From an uncultured Paracoccaceae bacterium (lineage in GTDB: Bacteria; Pseudomonadota; Alphaproteobacteria; Rhodobacterales; Rhodobacteraceae), in contig CANLYJ010000003.1 of the NCBI GenBank assembly GCA_947495295.1, positions 62,001-126,000 of the forward strand: a DNA stretch of 64,000 bases, given 5' to 3'. The notes under the pieces are model-generated. The model was not told where the DNA came from. It ran no database searches and saw only the letters and a program-made list of their open reading frames with translations. This document shows positions 50,624 to 59,508 of the stretch, one piece after another. Each line of letters starts with the position of its first letter. Within the stretch, counting starts at the first letter, position 1. A program made the translations under genes and the position numbers.

Positions 50624-51061
50624 ATGAACACCGCAACCACCCACTCCCCGATGGCATATAACACCCGCCCCGGGTTCTTTGCCCGGGCCGAAGCATGGCT
50701 GGACGAGCGCGGCAAAGGCGCTTGGATCGCCGCCATGGTTCTGGGTTTCATCTTCTTCTGGCCCATCGGCCTCGCCCTTCTTGCCTACATGATCTGGAGC
50801 AAACGCATGTTTAACAAATCCTGCACCGGCATGACCCGGACCCGCGCCCGTCACATGGGCAAGACATCCGGCAACAGCGCATTTGACGCCTACAAGAACG
50901 AAACTCTGCGCCGTCTGGAAGAAGAACAGGACCGGTTCGAGGATTTCCTCAAGCGGCTGCGCGAAGCCAAGGACAAGGCTGAGTTCGACGAATTCATGAA
51001 CGAACGGGCACAAGCGTCCAAGGATGACGACAATACCCGCGACGACGACAACGCGGCCTAA
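50624..51061 (+). CDS. DUF2852 membrane protein, first paralogue
   Basis: A 145-residue protein with a hydrophobic segment (IAAMVLGFIFFWPIGLALLAYMIWSK, about residues 35-60) and a C-terminal charged helix SAFDAYKNETLRRLEEEQDRFEDFLKRLREAKDKAEFDEFM, the DUF2852 hallmark. The C-terminus is very acidic. It shares the last helix with the gene at 51115-51603, so the two are paralogues. Function unknown; the coiled-coil-like helix suggests a cytosolic partner. A strong terminator follows. Confidence 0.82.
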   Translation: MNTATTHSPMAYNTRPGFFARAEAWLDERGKGAWIAAMVLGFIFFWPIGLALLAYMIWSKRMFNKSCTGMTRTRARHMGKTSGNSAFDAYKNETLRRLEEEQDRFEDFLKRLREAKDKAEFDEFMNERAQASKDDDNTRDDDNAA

Positions 51062-51065
51062 GTCC

Positions 51066-51096
51066 AAAATGGGCTCCCGATCCGGGAGCCCATTTT
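51066..51096 (+). terminator. Strong terminator between the DUF2852 paralogues
   Basis: A 14-bp perfect stem (AAAATGGGCTCCCG mirrored) with a 3-base loop, ending in TTTT, five bases after the first DUF2852 stop codon. It would uncouple the two paralogues. Confidence 0.85.
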
Positions 51097-51114
51097 CCAA
51101 TCGGGGGAAACATC

Positions 51115-51603
51115 ATGACAAGCATCGATATGACGACGAATAATCCAACACCACAGCCCGCCGCCAATACCATGCCAGTGGCCGTGCAGGTCCTTTCCAC
51201 AATCCTCTTTGGCGTCTTTGGCATTCTGGCTGTGATCTTTGCTTTTGATGCGTCATTGGTTGGCGGGATCATCGTGGCGCTCGTCCTGGGCTGGCGCGGC
51301 GGTTTCGCTCCGGGTCGCTGGGGCAACGGCCCTACAGCACCATCCGTTGAAACACTGATGTCGCTGACGCCAGAGGCAGGCAAGCGCAGCAGCGGTAATA
51401 CCAGCTTTGACGCCTACCGGTCTGATACGCTGGAACGGCTGGAAGAAGAGCAGGAGCGCTTTGAAAACTTCCTTGGGCGCTTGCGCGCAGCAAAAGATAA
51501 ATCCGAGTTCGACGATTTCCTTGAACAGCGGGCTCGTCGGGTGACCAATCTGGAGAAGACATCCGCCCCGGAACTCGAAGAACCAGACCAAAGGCAGGGC
51601 TGA
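51115..51603 (+). CDS. DUF2852-like membrane protein, second paralogue
   Basis: A 162-residue protein. A hydrophobic helix pair (VLSTILFGVFGILAVIFAFDASLVGGIIVALVLGW, about residues 23-57) is followed by a Gly-rich linker and SSGNTSFDAYRSDTLERLEEEQERFENFLGRLRAAKDKSEFDDFL, which matches the first paralogue's C-terminal helix. Only this helix is shared, so the domain was joined to different membrane parts. It starts 18 bp after a terminator, with GGGGGAA upstream. Confidence 0.8.
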   Translation: MTSIDMTTNNPTPQPAANTMPVAVQVLSTILFGVFGILAVIFAFDASLVGGIIVALVLGWRGGFAPGRWGNGPTAPSVETLMSLTPEAGKRSSGNTSFDAYRSDTLERLEEEQERFENFLGRLRAAKDKSEFDDFLEQRARRVTNLEKTSAPELEEPDQRQG

Positions 51604-51635
51604 AGCAAACCCGCTCAAGTCACCAAAACAGACCT

Positions 51636-51673
51636 AAGCCCCTCACATTAACCTCTTGTTAAGCGAGGGGCTT
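51636..51673 (+). terminator. Hairpin after the second DUF2852 gene
   Basis: AAGCCCCTC and GAGGGGCTT form a 9-bp stem, with an inner TTAAC/GTTAA helix. No U-run follows. It also contains one CTCACATTAAC motif in its loop side. Confidence 0.6.
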
Positions 51674-51725
51674 GGCGCAGGCGGGAAGCATTGCTAATCT
51701 TCGCTGAACCTACGCGGAACAACCA

Positions 51726-52532
51726 ATGCGCCATACGCTGCCCATCGCTCCACAATTCTACGTGACGGCCCCACAGCCGTGCCCGTACCTTGAAGGACGG
51801 ATGGAACGTAAGCTGTTTACGGCATTGCAGGGCGACACCGCAGCAAAACTAAACGATTCCCTTTCAAAACAGGGCTTTAGGCGTTCGCAAAACGTGCTTT
51901 ACCGACCATCTTGTGCGGAATGCTCTGCCTGTATGTCAGCGCGGATTGATGTCTCGCTCTTTGCACCTAATCGTAGCCAACGGCGGGTGCAGCGGCGGGC
52001 AGAACATCTGCAACGGCGGGCAACATCACCTTGGGCGACCGAGGATCAATACGCGCTTTTCCGCAAATACCTTGACGGACGGCACGCGGCCGGGGGCATG
52101 GCCGACATGGACATGTTCGAATTTGCCGCCATGGTCGAGGAAACACCGATCCGGTCACGGCTGATCGAATATGAAGACGACGAAGGGCTGCGTGCGGTGT
52201 GCCTGACTGATATTCTCGATGACGGGTTGTCGATGGTCTATTCCTTCTTTGACCCCGTGCTCGAAAAACTGTCGCTTGGCACCTATATCATCCTCGATCA
52301 TATCGCCATCGCGCTCGATCTGGGCCTGCCTTACGTTTATCTGGGCTATTGGGTGCCCGGCAGCCCCAAGATGGGATACAAGGCAAATTTCAAAGGCTTG
52401 GAAGTCTACGGCGATGGGGCATGGCAACCATTGGTGGATCCAAGCCAATACGATGCCGATGTGCATCCGCTCTCCAATGATCCGATCGCCGAACAGGTCG
52501 CACGGATCAACCTGCCCGACGGGCGCAGCTGA
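51726..52532 (+). CDS. bpt: Aspartate/glutamate leucyltransferase Bpt
   Basis: A 268-residue N-end rule enzyme that adds Leu from Leu-tRNA to proteins beginning with Asp or Glu. It matches the ATE/Bpt family: [24 protein letters not shown] at the N-terminus, [27 protein letters not shown] (Cys cluster that may bind Fe or Zn), and [30 protein letters not shown] near the end. The last motifs are those of arginyltransferase Ate1 too, but bacterial forms of this length are Bpt. Confidence 0.9.
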   Translation: MRHTLPIAPQFYVTAPQPCPYLEGRMERKLFTALQGDTAAKLNDSLSKQGFRRSQNVLYRPSCAECSACMSARIDVSLFAPNRSQRRVQRRAEHLQRRATSPWATEDQYALFRKYLDGRHAAGGMADMDMFEFAAMVEETPIRSRLIEYEDDEGLRAVCLTDILDDGLSMVYSFFDPVLEKLSLGTYIILDHIAIALDLGLPYVYLGYWVPGSPKMGYKANFKGLEVYGDGAWQPLVDPSQYDADVHPLSNDPIAEQVARINLPDGRS

Positions 52533-52625
52533 CAGATCAGCCCGCCAAAATAGCTAAAATTCCAACTGATAACCAGTTCTTAGGCAGATCACATTATCCC
52601 CTACCCGGTTAAGTAGGAGTGATTG

Positions 52626-54674
52626 ATGCTAAGGGTCGCAGGCTGTTTCAGTAACGAGCATGTTTTGTGGCTCGTCACGGTTGCTGCGGCGATATGTTTG
52701 GTTGGGTCAATCCTGACCGTGCGGCTTGCCTTGCGGCTACGCAAAATGACAGCGCGCGCGCAACGGGTACAGATCGCACTGACCGGGATTGTCGGCGGCG
52801 GGATGGTCTGGGCAACGCATTTCATCGCAATGCTGGCCTATGAACCGGGGATTGAGCATGGTTACGAACCCTTCGTGACAGCGCTGTCGCTGATCGTGGC
52901 GATCCTGGGGGTTGCACTTTCCATGTTCGTCGCAACCGGCAAGTTTCATCGCCGCGCACCGGAAATGGGCGGCGTTGTGTTCGGGCTAACGGTCGCCGTG
53001 ATGCACTATCTGGGTATGTCAGCTTATCTTGTTCCCGGCGAAATCATCTGGGAAATGGACCTGCTGATCGCATCGGTTTTGCTGGGCGCGGGGCTTGGGG
53101 CGTTGTCGTATCATCGGATTGTGCGTCCGGTCACGCGGTTCTGCTGGCTTGGTGGCGCCGTTGCGATGGTTCTGGCGATCTGCACCATGCATTTCACCGG
53201 CATGGCGGCCATCACAATCGCGCCAAACCCAACCATCATCGTGCCCCCCACCCCATTGTCTGACACAGCCCTAGCTTTGGTTGTGCTGGGCCTGATCATC
53301 TTTATCCTGTTCATGGGCATGACAGCCTTCATGATCGAGGCGCACCTGGCACAGGATGCCCGGCGCAAATTGCAGGAGATGGCGTTGACCGACCCGTTGA
53401 CCAACCTGCCCAACCGACAGAAACTTCGGGCGCTAATTAATGCTTGGTCAGCACCTGACAACGACGCATTGCACAGCATCGCAATCCTGACCTTGGACCT
53501 GAATATGTTCAAGCAAATCAATGATCTCTATGGGCATAATGCAGGCGACGCCGCCCTGATTTCTGTCACGCAGCGCATGTCATCAGTTTTGCAACGGGGT
53601 GAGTTTGTTGCGCGCATCGGAGGGGATGAGTTTGTCGCACTGAAATATGATATCACCGGGCGGGATGACGCACAGGAATTTGCGCAGCGACTGCGAACGC
53701 AAGTCTTGCGCCCGATCAGACACCAGGATCTGCGCCTGCAACTGGGCGTCAGCATTGGCCTGTCATGCGCGCCGCAGGATGGCACCGATCTGGCCTTGAT
53801 ACTGGAATATTCGGACATCGCGATGTATCGCGCCAAAAGGTTGGACAATAGCGGCATTGTCGCGTTCGAGCCCAAAATGTATGCTGACGACCGGGCGCGC
53901 ACCGCGATGAAGGCCGATTTGCGCATCGCGCTTGAGGAAGACCAATTCGAACTCCACTATCAACAGCAAAACGATATCAAGACGCACCGACCGGTCGGTT
54001 TTGAGGCATTGATCAGGTGGAACCACCCCATACGCGGGTGCATCAGACCCGACCAATTCATCCCGATCGCCGAAGAAACGGGGATTATCTGTGAAATCGG
54101 CAGCTGGGTTTTACGCACGGCCTGCGAAGAAGCCGCAAGTTGGGAAACACCCTTGCGGATCGCCGTCAACGTGGCCCCTCAACAACTGCTGCAGCCGGGT
54201 TTCAGCGAACAGGTCGCCGACGCATTGGACCGAAGCGGCCTAAACAGCGACCAGCTAGAGCTTGAGATTACCGAAGCCAGCGTCATTCGTGATCATAACA
54301 CCACACGTTCCGTCATCTACAGGATCAAGGCTCTGGGCGTTCGGATCGCGATGGATGACTTTGGCACCGGGTATTCATCGCTGGCCACCTTGCAATCGTT
54401 ACCCTTTGACAAGATCAAGATCGACCGCAGCTTTGTTTCCGGCGTCCATCGCGACGAAAAACGCGCCGCGATCATCCGGGCCACGATCATGATGGCCAAG
54501 GCGATGCATATTCCCGTCCTTGCCGAAGGCGTCGAAGACTCCGATGAACTTGATTTTCTGCTGTCAGAGGACTGTGCAGAGGTGCAAGGCTACTATTTCG
54601 GACGCCCTGTGAACCGCGAAGAGATGCGAGTAATCGCCGCGACAGACGGTTCCCTGGCGCACAAAGCATCCTAG
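52626..54674 (+). CDS. MHYT-GGDEF-EAL c-di-GMP enzyme
   Basis: A 682-residue membrane protein. An N-terminal MHYT sensor of seven helices carries the metal-binding motifs MVWATHFIAMLAY, AVMHYLGMSAYL and TMHFTGMAAIT. GGDEF follows (RIGGDEFVALKYD, near residue 340) and EAL (GFEALIRWNHP, near 460), with MDDFGTGYSS and PVLAEGVED later in EAL. The GGDEF site is intact, and EAL has the catalytic Glu, so both synthesis and breakdown of c-di-GMP are possible. MHYT is thought to sense O2, CO or NO through copper. The ATG at 52626 has GGAG eight bases upstream. Confidence 0.93.
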   Translation: MLRVAGCFSNEHVLWLVTVAAAICLVGSILTVRLALRLRKMTARAQRVQIALTGIVGGGMVWATHFIAMLAYEPGIEHGYEPFVTALSLIVAILGVALSMFVATGKFHRRAPEMGGVVFGLTVAVMHYLGMSAYLVPGEIIWEMDLLIASVLLGAGLGALSYHRIVRPVTRFCWLGGAVAMVLAICTMHFTGMAAITIAPNPTIIVPPTPLSDTALALVVLGLIIFILFMGMTAFMIEAHLAQDARRKLQEMALTDPLTNLPNRQKLRALINAWSAPDNDALHSIAILTLDLNMFKQINDLYGHNAGDAALISVTQRMSSVLQRGEFVARIGGDEFVALKYDITGRDDAQEFAQRLRTQVLRPIRHQDLRLQLGVSIGLSCAPQDGTDLALILEYSDIAMYRAKRLDNSGIVAFEPKMYADDRARTAMKADLRIALEEDQFELHYQQQNDIKTHRPVGFEALIRWNHPIRGCIRPDQFIPIAEETGIICEIGSWVLRTACEEAASWETPLRIAVNVAPQQLLQPGFSEQVADALDRSGLNSDQLELEITEASVIRDHNTTRSVIYRIKALGVRIAMDDFGTGYSSLATLQSLPFDKIKIDRSFVSGVHRDEKRAAIIRATIMMAKAMHIPVLAEGVEDSDELDFLLSEDCAEVQGYYFGRPVNREEMRVIAATDGSLAHKAS

Positions 54675-54688
54675 CGGGCCGAACCTGC

Positions 54689-54716
54689 CACGGCGCAGGC
54701 GCAGACCTGCGCCGTG
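54689..54716. terminator. Bidirectional hairpin between convergent genes
   Basis: CACGGCGCAGG and CCTGCGCCGTG form a perfect 11-bp stem with loop CGCAGA, between the c-di-GMP gene and the TRAP large permease gene. No U-run is present on either side. Confidence 0.6.
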
Positions 54717-54726
54717 ATACTAAGCC

Positions 54727-57081
54727 TTAGTTCAGCAGGTTTGGAACAATCGTCACGACGCCCGGGAACATCCACAGCAACAGCAAACCCGCCACCTGTA
54801 TCCCGATAAACGGCATCACCCCTTTGTAAATCTGACCGGTGGTGATCGATTTTGGCGCAACCCCCCGCAGATAGAACAGGGCAAAACCAAATGGCGGGGT
54901 CAGGAACGATGTCTGCAAATTCACAGCAATCATGATCGTCACCCATTTCGGGTCAAACGTCCCACCATAAATCACGGGGCCCACAATCGGGATCACGATG
55001 TAGATGATCTCCAGGAAATCCAGCACGAAACCCAGCACAAACAGGACCAGCATCACCAGCAGGAACACCTGCAATTCGCTGTCGAATGAGCGCAGGAACT
55101 GCTGGATGTAATGCTCCCCCCCGAATGAGATCAGGACAAGGTTCAACAATTGAGAGCCGATCAGAATGGTAAACACCATCGACGTGACCTTGGCCGTCTC
55201 GCGGACCACCGGGGTCAGGACACCACCGCTCAGCAACACGCCGCATGACCAGATCAGACCGAACATCGCAAACAGGAAGCAGCCAAAAGCCACGATATAG
55301 GCGATCCGGTTTTCCAGCAGCACGACCTCCTGGCCCAGACGCATATCGAAATTCACGCCGATGATCAGCATCAACACGATGGCACCTGCGGTCAGCAGCA
55401 CCAACCGGCCCGACCGGCCCTGATCCTGCAACTTGCGATACGTCGCCAGCAGGATCGCACCGCCCGCACCCAGCGCCGCAGCCGGTGTCGGGTTGGTAAT
55501 CCCACCCAGGATCGACCCCAGCACAGCCACAATCAGCACAAGCGGCGGGAACACAACGCGCAGGATTTCATTACCCGCCAGATAGCCCGCCGCCGTGCGC
55601 AACCCGATAAAGGCAATCAACAACGGAATGGCGATCATCAACGTGGTCGCCCCGGGCGTCGTCAACGGCCCGATGATCAGCACGTCAACGGCCAGCAGCA
55701 GGACAAGCCCGCCCGCACCAATCATCAACGGCACCTTGTTGGCGTGAGGGGCGATACCCCGCGCAATCACCAGCATCAGACCCAGCAGCAACACCGTGAT
55801 GGCAATGCCAGTGCCAATCGGGGCAGCCTGCGCAACACGGGCCTCAACCAATGTGGCGCGCTCTTCATCCGACAAGGCGCGCGCCTGCGCGACCCCGCCC
55901 GCGTCATCAATGGCGGTCTGTTCGGCAATCGCAGCATCCCAGGCATCCTGCCCGTGCAATTCGATCATCGACGCCTGACATTCATCACTGACCCGGGTGC
56001 GCAGCGACGCGGTCTGCCCGGCATCGGTAAAGCTGTCGACAATCACCGACTGATTGCCCACCAGCCCCGCCTGCCCCATGCTGATGGTCAGGGCGATCAG
56101 GCCAACGGGCACCGCCAGAAACCAGGTAAAGCCATTGCGCGCCGGTGCCTTTTCACCGGATTTCGTATCGCCCAACTGCACCGCCGGTGCCTTGGACGGG
56201 TTGAACATCGCAAATCCAAACGCGTAGGTCGCATAAAGCACGGCCAGCAGAATACCGGGCAGCAAAGCTGCCTGAAACAGCGTTCCGACCGACACAACCG
56301 CAGGCTCACCCAGATAGGTCAGCGCATCCGAACAACCCGCCAACCGGGCGCGGTCTTCCTGGGCTGCGGAATAGAGATCACCGGCCAGCGTGCCTAAAAG
56401 CACGATCACAATCGACGGCGGAATGATCTGTCCCAATGTGCCAGAGGCCGCGATGACGCCGGTCGACAATTCCGGCGAATAGCCGTTTTTCAACATGGTC
56501 GGCAGGGCCAACAGGCCCATGGTCACAACGGTCGCGCCAACGATGCCGGTCGATGCCGCCAGAAACGCGCCGACCAGCACGATGGACACAGCCAGACCGC
56601 CGGGCAGCGGGCCAAACACCTTGGCCATGGTTGTCAGCAATTCATCGGCGATGCGCGACCGTTCCAGCACGATCCCCATCATCACGAACATCAGAACCGC
56701 CAGCAGCGTCTCAATGGACTGGCCTGCCAGCACGCGCTCGTTCATCCGGTTGACCAGAAAACCCACATTACGGTCCAACGCCTGTTCCCAGCCAGCGGGG
56801 AACAACGCATCCTCATAGCGGGGCAATTCAGGGAAGCGGAACACCGATATCGCATCCGGCCTGACGCCTTCGGCAATCAGGGCGGCATATTCCGCCGAAT
56901 TGGTGTCAACAGCCGCATGGATCAGCAACCCAGCACTGTCCAAAGCCGCGATAATCGCGAATGAAATTACCGCAGAACCACTGATCGCAAAGGCGACAGG
57001 AAAGCCTGAAAGGATACCGGCAAACAACGTCAGAAAGACGATAACGATGCCGATCTCGATGCCATCAAGTCCAAAAAGCAT
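54727..57081 (-). CDS. TRAP transporter large permease (DctM type), enlarged
   Basis: A 784-residue membrane protein; ordinary DctM is about 430. The core is seen in ALIA-to-MMGIVLERSRIADELL (near 135), the first half's GTLGQIIPPSIVIVLLGTLAGDLYSAAQ (near 215), TNPTPAAALGAGGAILLAT (near 529) and the typical end NLQTSFLTPPFGFALFYLRG (721-740). Extra blocks occur at residues ~50-120 (periplasmic-looking), ~300-515 (two soluble parts, including an acidic helix around ELHGQDAWDAAIAEQ, and about five helices) and ~550-610. It is 17 bp downstream of the small permease gene. The large insert suggests a novel regulatory or transport feature. Confidence 0.85.
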   Translation of the reverse strand: MLFGLDGIEIGIVIVFLTLFAGILSGFPVAFAISGSAVISFAIIAALDSAGLLIHAAVDTNSAEYAALIAEGVRPDAISVFRFPELPRYEDALFPAGWEQALDRNVGFLVNRMNERVLAGQSIETLLAVLMFVMMGIVLERSRIADELLTTMAKVFGPLPGGLAVSIVLVGAFLAASTGIVGATVVTMGLLALPTMLKNGYSPELSTGVIAASGTLGQIIPPSIVIVLLGTLAGDLYSAAQEDRARLAGCSDALTYLGEPAVVSVGTLFQAALLPGILLAVLYATYAFGFAMFNPSKAPAVQLGDTKSGEKAPARNGFTWFLAVPVGLIALTISMGQAGLVGNQSVIVDSFTDAGQTASLRTRVSDECQASMIELHGQDAWDAAIAEQTAIDDAGGVAQARALSDEERATLVEARVAQAAPIGTGIAITVLLLGLMLVIARGIAPHANKVPLMIGAGGLVLLLAVDVLIIGPLTTPGATTLMIAIPLLIAFIGLRTAAGYLAGNEILRVVFPPLVLIVAVLGSILGGITNPTPAAALGAGGAILLATYRKLQDQGRSGRLVLLTAGAIVLMLIIGVNFDMRLGQEVVLLENRIAYIVAFGCFLFAMFGLIWSCGVLLSGGVLTPVVRETAKVTSMVFTILIGSQLLNLVLISFGGEHYIQQFLRSFDSELQVFLLVMLVLFVLGFVLDFLEIIYIVIPIVGPVIYGGTFDPKWVTIMIAVNLQTSFLTPPFGFALFYLRGVAPKSITTGQIYKGVMPFIGIQVAGLLLLWMFPGVVTIVPNLLN

Positions 57082-57098
57082 GGGGTTTCGCCTCTGAT

Positions 57099-58046
57099 TT
57101 AGTGAATTTTAGCGACAAGTTCGGCGGTAGGATCGCCGATCGGGTCTTTATCAAGGAACTTGCCTTCGCTTTCGGGACCTTCCTTGAACTCAAGGAATGA
57201 TCGGTAAAAGAAGGCGACCGCCTGCAACAGAACCAATGCGGTGAACGTCACCAGCAGAACCTTAAACAGGAAATAGGCGTTGAACCCGTTGGGCGAAAAC
57301 CCGATGGTCTCCACATTCCAGCGCAGAGCGCGGGCTTTGTTGATCAACCGGTCCAACGTGTCAGATGCGGACGGGTTTGGCACCACCAGATGCCGCCACA
57401 GGAAAAACCAACCATAAAGCCATGTCAGAATGGCGGCAGGCACCATGAACAGCATCGATCCGATCATATCAATCAGGCGCTTGGTCCGATAGCTGACTGC
57501 GGAATATACCAGATCGACCCGCACATGACCGCCCTGCACAAATGTGTAAGTCACGCACATGCAAACGATCATGGCGTTATAGAATTTCAGCTCTTCTGAC
57601 CACCAGCTGACATCCTTGGTAAAGGTGGCGCCAAGGCCGATGCCAATCTCGGACACGGCAAAGACGCGCTGCATGAAGATGATGACAATCTGCTGCAACA
57701 CCATCAAAAGACCGGCCCAGGCAAACAGACGACCGGTGCCATTGGCAAAGCCTTCCAGCACGCGCACGCAACCCCACATGAAGCGGTTTGAGATGAAACC
57801 GATGATCGTGATCACCAGGAAAATGGCAAAGACGACAAAGAAAAACTCAACCGATGCGCCATAATAGATAAAGCGCATCAAGGATTCCTTGATCTCCACC
57901 TCGGGCATATTGCCGTTGATATAGGGAAGCCATGCCAACCACTCACTTGGGTGCAACAGCGCGTAACCAAGGTTGTAGAACGCTTCGATCAGGTTGGCAA
58001 AAAACCAACCAACTGCGTTGCCGCCCCATGCTTCGACCAAGCCCAT
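57099..58046 (-). CDS. TRAP transporter small permease (DctQ type), enlarged
   Basis: A 315-residue membrane protein; ordinary DctQ has 160-200. The core of four helices is recognisable with FFFVVFAIFLVITIIGFISNRFMWGCVRVLEGF, GHVRVDLVYSAVSYRTKRLIDMIGSMLF, the family arginines in RVDL, and a C-terminal FYRSFLEFKEGPES. The N-terminus is longer by about 90 residues with an extra helix pair. The start at 58046 (MGLVEAWGG) has GGGGGG upstream; the open frame extends further. It lies between the binding protein and the large permease genes. Confidence 0.85.
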   Translation of the reverse strand: MGLVEAWGGNAVGWFFANLIEAFYNLGYALLHPSEWLAWLPYINGNMPEVEIKESLMRFIYYGASVEFFFVVFAIFLVITIIGFISNRFMWGCVRVLEGFANGTGRLFAWAGLLMVLQQIVIIFMQRVFAVSEIGIGLGATFTKDVSWWSEELKFYNAMIVCMCVTYTFVQGGHVRVDLVYSAVSYRTKRLIDMIGSMLFMVPAAILTWLYGWFFLWRHLVVPNPSASDTLDRLINKARALRWNVETIGFSPNGFNAYFLFKVLLVTFTALVLLQAVAFFYRSFLEFKEGPESEGKFLDKDPIGDPTAELVAKIH

Positions 58047-58106
58047 GTGGAAAGTCCCCCCATCGTCATTCTGCTTGATTTGGGCACCCTCCCGGCACCC
58101 TTGGTA

Positions 58107-58140
58107 TGAGGGCCCCCATGCAGATCGCATCGGGCCCTCA
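58107..58140 (-). terminator. Intercistronic hairpin after the TRAP binding-protein gene
   Basis: TGAGGGCCC (58107-58115) and GGGCCCTCA (58132-58140) form a perfect 9-bp stem between the binding-protein and small-permease genes. As with the ABC operon, this probably lets the binding protein be made in excess. No U-run is present. Confidence 0.6.
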
Positions 58141-58180
58141 CTTTACTGTGGATGATCACATGCGCGATCAATCCCGGGCG

Positions 58181-59263
58181 TTAGCCCATCACACGGTCAC
58201 GCTGGGCGCGGTATGCACCTTCGGATTGCTGGATCCAGCCAGAGGATGCAGCCATCGATGCGTTGTAGGACGCCCGCAGACGGTCATAGATATCGTCGCC
58301 ATTATACTGGTCAAGCGTTTCGCGCGCAGCAGCGCCCATCGCATCCCAAACACTGTCAGGGAATTCCAGAACCTTCACGCCACCGGCCTGCAGACGCTGC
58401 AGGGCAGAACCGTTATTGTTCATGAACTGTGCCAGATTCCACTGATGTGCTTCACCAGATGCGATCTCGATGATCTTCTGATGCTCGGGGCTCAGGCTCT
58501 CCCACACGTCAAGGTTTGTGGCCAGCGACAGCGCCGCGCCCGGCTCGTGCATACCAGCAGTGTAGTAGAACTTGGTGATTTCCTGGAAGCCGGCTTTTTC
58601 ATCCGCCCATGGGCCGATCCACTCCGTGCCGTCAATCGCACCGGATGCCAGCGCCTGATACACTTCCGCACCGGGAAGGTTCTGCACAGATGCGCCCATC
58701 TTGCCCAATGCTTCGCCACCCAGACCGGGCATACGGAACTTCAGACCCTGGAAATCTTCTGGGCCAGCGATTTCCTTGCTGAACCAGCCACCGGCCTGTG
58801 GGCCTGTGTTACCGGCAAGGAAGGATTTCAGACCAAAGATAGAGCCAAGCTCATCATGGAACCCCTGACCTTCGCCCTGATAGTACCAATTGCTGATTTC
58901 CTGCGGCGTCATACCAAATGGCACCGACGTAAAGAACGCATAGCCCGGATGCTGACCGACAAAGTAGTAGTCAGCGCCGTGATACATATCCGCCTGACCA
59001 GAGGTCACAGCGTCAAACACTTCAAACGCACCAACAAGTTCGCCAGCAGCCTTCAGATCAATGGTCAGTGACCCGCCCGATAGCGCCGTGATCGTGTCTG
59101 CAGCGCGTTGTGCCGCATCATGCACACCGGCAAGACCCCGGCCCCATGTGGTGACCAGTGTCAGTGTGCGATTGCCCTGCGCATAGGCCGGTGCGGCCAA
59201 TGCTGTTGCAGCTGCGGCACCGCCACCAAGTGCTGAGTTTTTAAGAAAAGAACGACGATCCAT
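58181..59263 (-). CDS. TRAP transporter solute-binding protein (TakP/DctP type)
   Basis: A 360-residue periplasmic protein. The N-terminus has a twin-arginine signal (MDRRSFLKNSALGGGAAA, RRxFLK), so it is exported folded, as in TakP proteins. The DctP core follows: LTLVTTWGRGLAGVHDAAQRAAD, FQGLKFRMPGLGGEALGKMG with the conserved ligand Arg, and LASGAIDGTEWIGPWADEKA. It resembles TakP of Rhodobacter, which binds alpha-keto acids with a metal ion; whether it is so here is unknown. GGGAGG lies seven bases before the ATG. Divergent from the sensor kinase gene. Confidence 0.9.
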   Translation of the reverse strand: MDRRSFLKNSALGGGAAAATALAAPAYAQGNRTLTLVTTWGRGLAGVHDAAQRAADTITALSGGSLTIDLKAAGELVGAFEVFDAVTSGQADMYHGADYYFVGQHPGYAFFTSVPFGMTPQEISNWYYQGEGQGFHDELGSIFGLKSFLAGNTGPQAGGWFSKEIAGPEDFQGLKFRMPGLGGEALGKMGASVQNLPGAEVYQALASGAIDGTEWIGPWADEKAGFQEITKFYYTAGMHEPGAALSLATNLDVWESLSPEHQKIIEIASGEAHQWNLAQFMNNNGSALQRLQAGGVKVLEFPDSVWDAMGAAARETLDQYNGDDIYDRLRASYNASMAASSGWIQQSEGAYRAQRDRVMG

Positions 59264-59361
59264 AGAGTAACCTCCCAAAGTTTTGTCCCCCACCCGACTT
59301 TTCAGGCAAAGACAGATCGATTTCGTGAGCGCAGGTTAGCCCGCGCGTTTATGTTGGAAAA

Positions 59362-59377
59362 TACGTAGTACTGCGTA
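59362..59377. promoter_or_regulatory. Near-perfect 16-bp dyad upstream of the TRAP operon
   Basis: TACGTAGTACTGCGTA is mirrored except for one base pair. It lies in the 245-bp intergenic region between the TRAP binding-protein gene (start 59263) and the kinase gene (59509), about 100 bp from the former. It is the best candidate target for the adjacent NarL-type regulator. Confidence 0.6.
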
Positions 59378-59508
59378 GAAAACACGATTTTGTCACAATT
59401 TTTGACCAATTGCGCCATCAGTTTACACGCTAACACTCATCACACCCATAGGCAGAACACCCTGTTGATGTTTGATTCGCAAGCGATTCGCGCGTATCGC
59501 TTTTGCAC

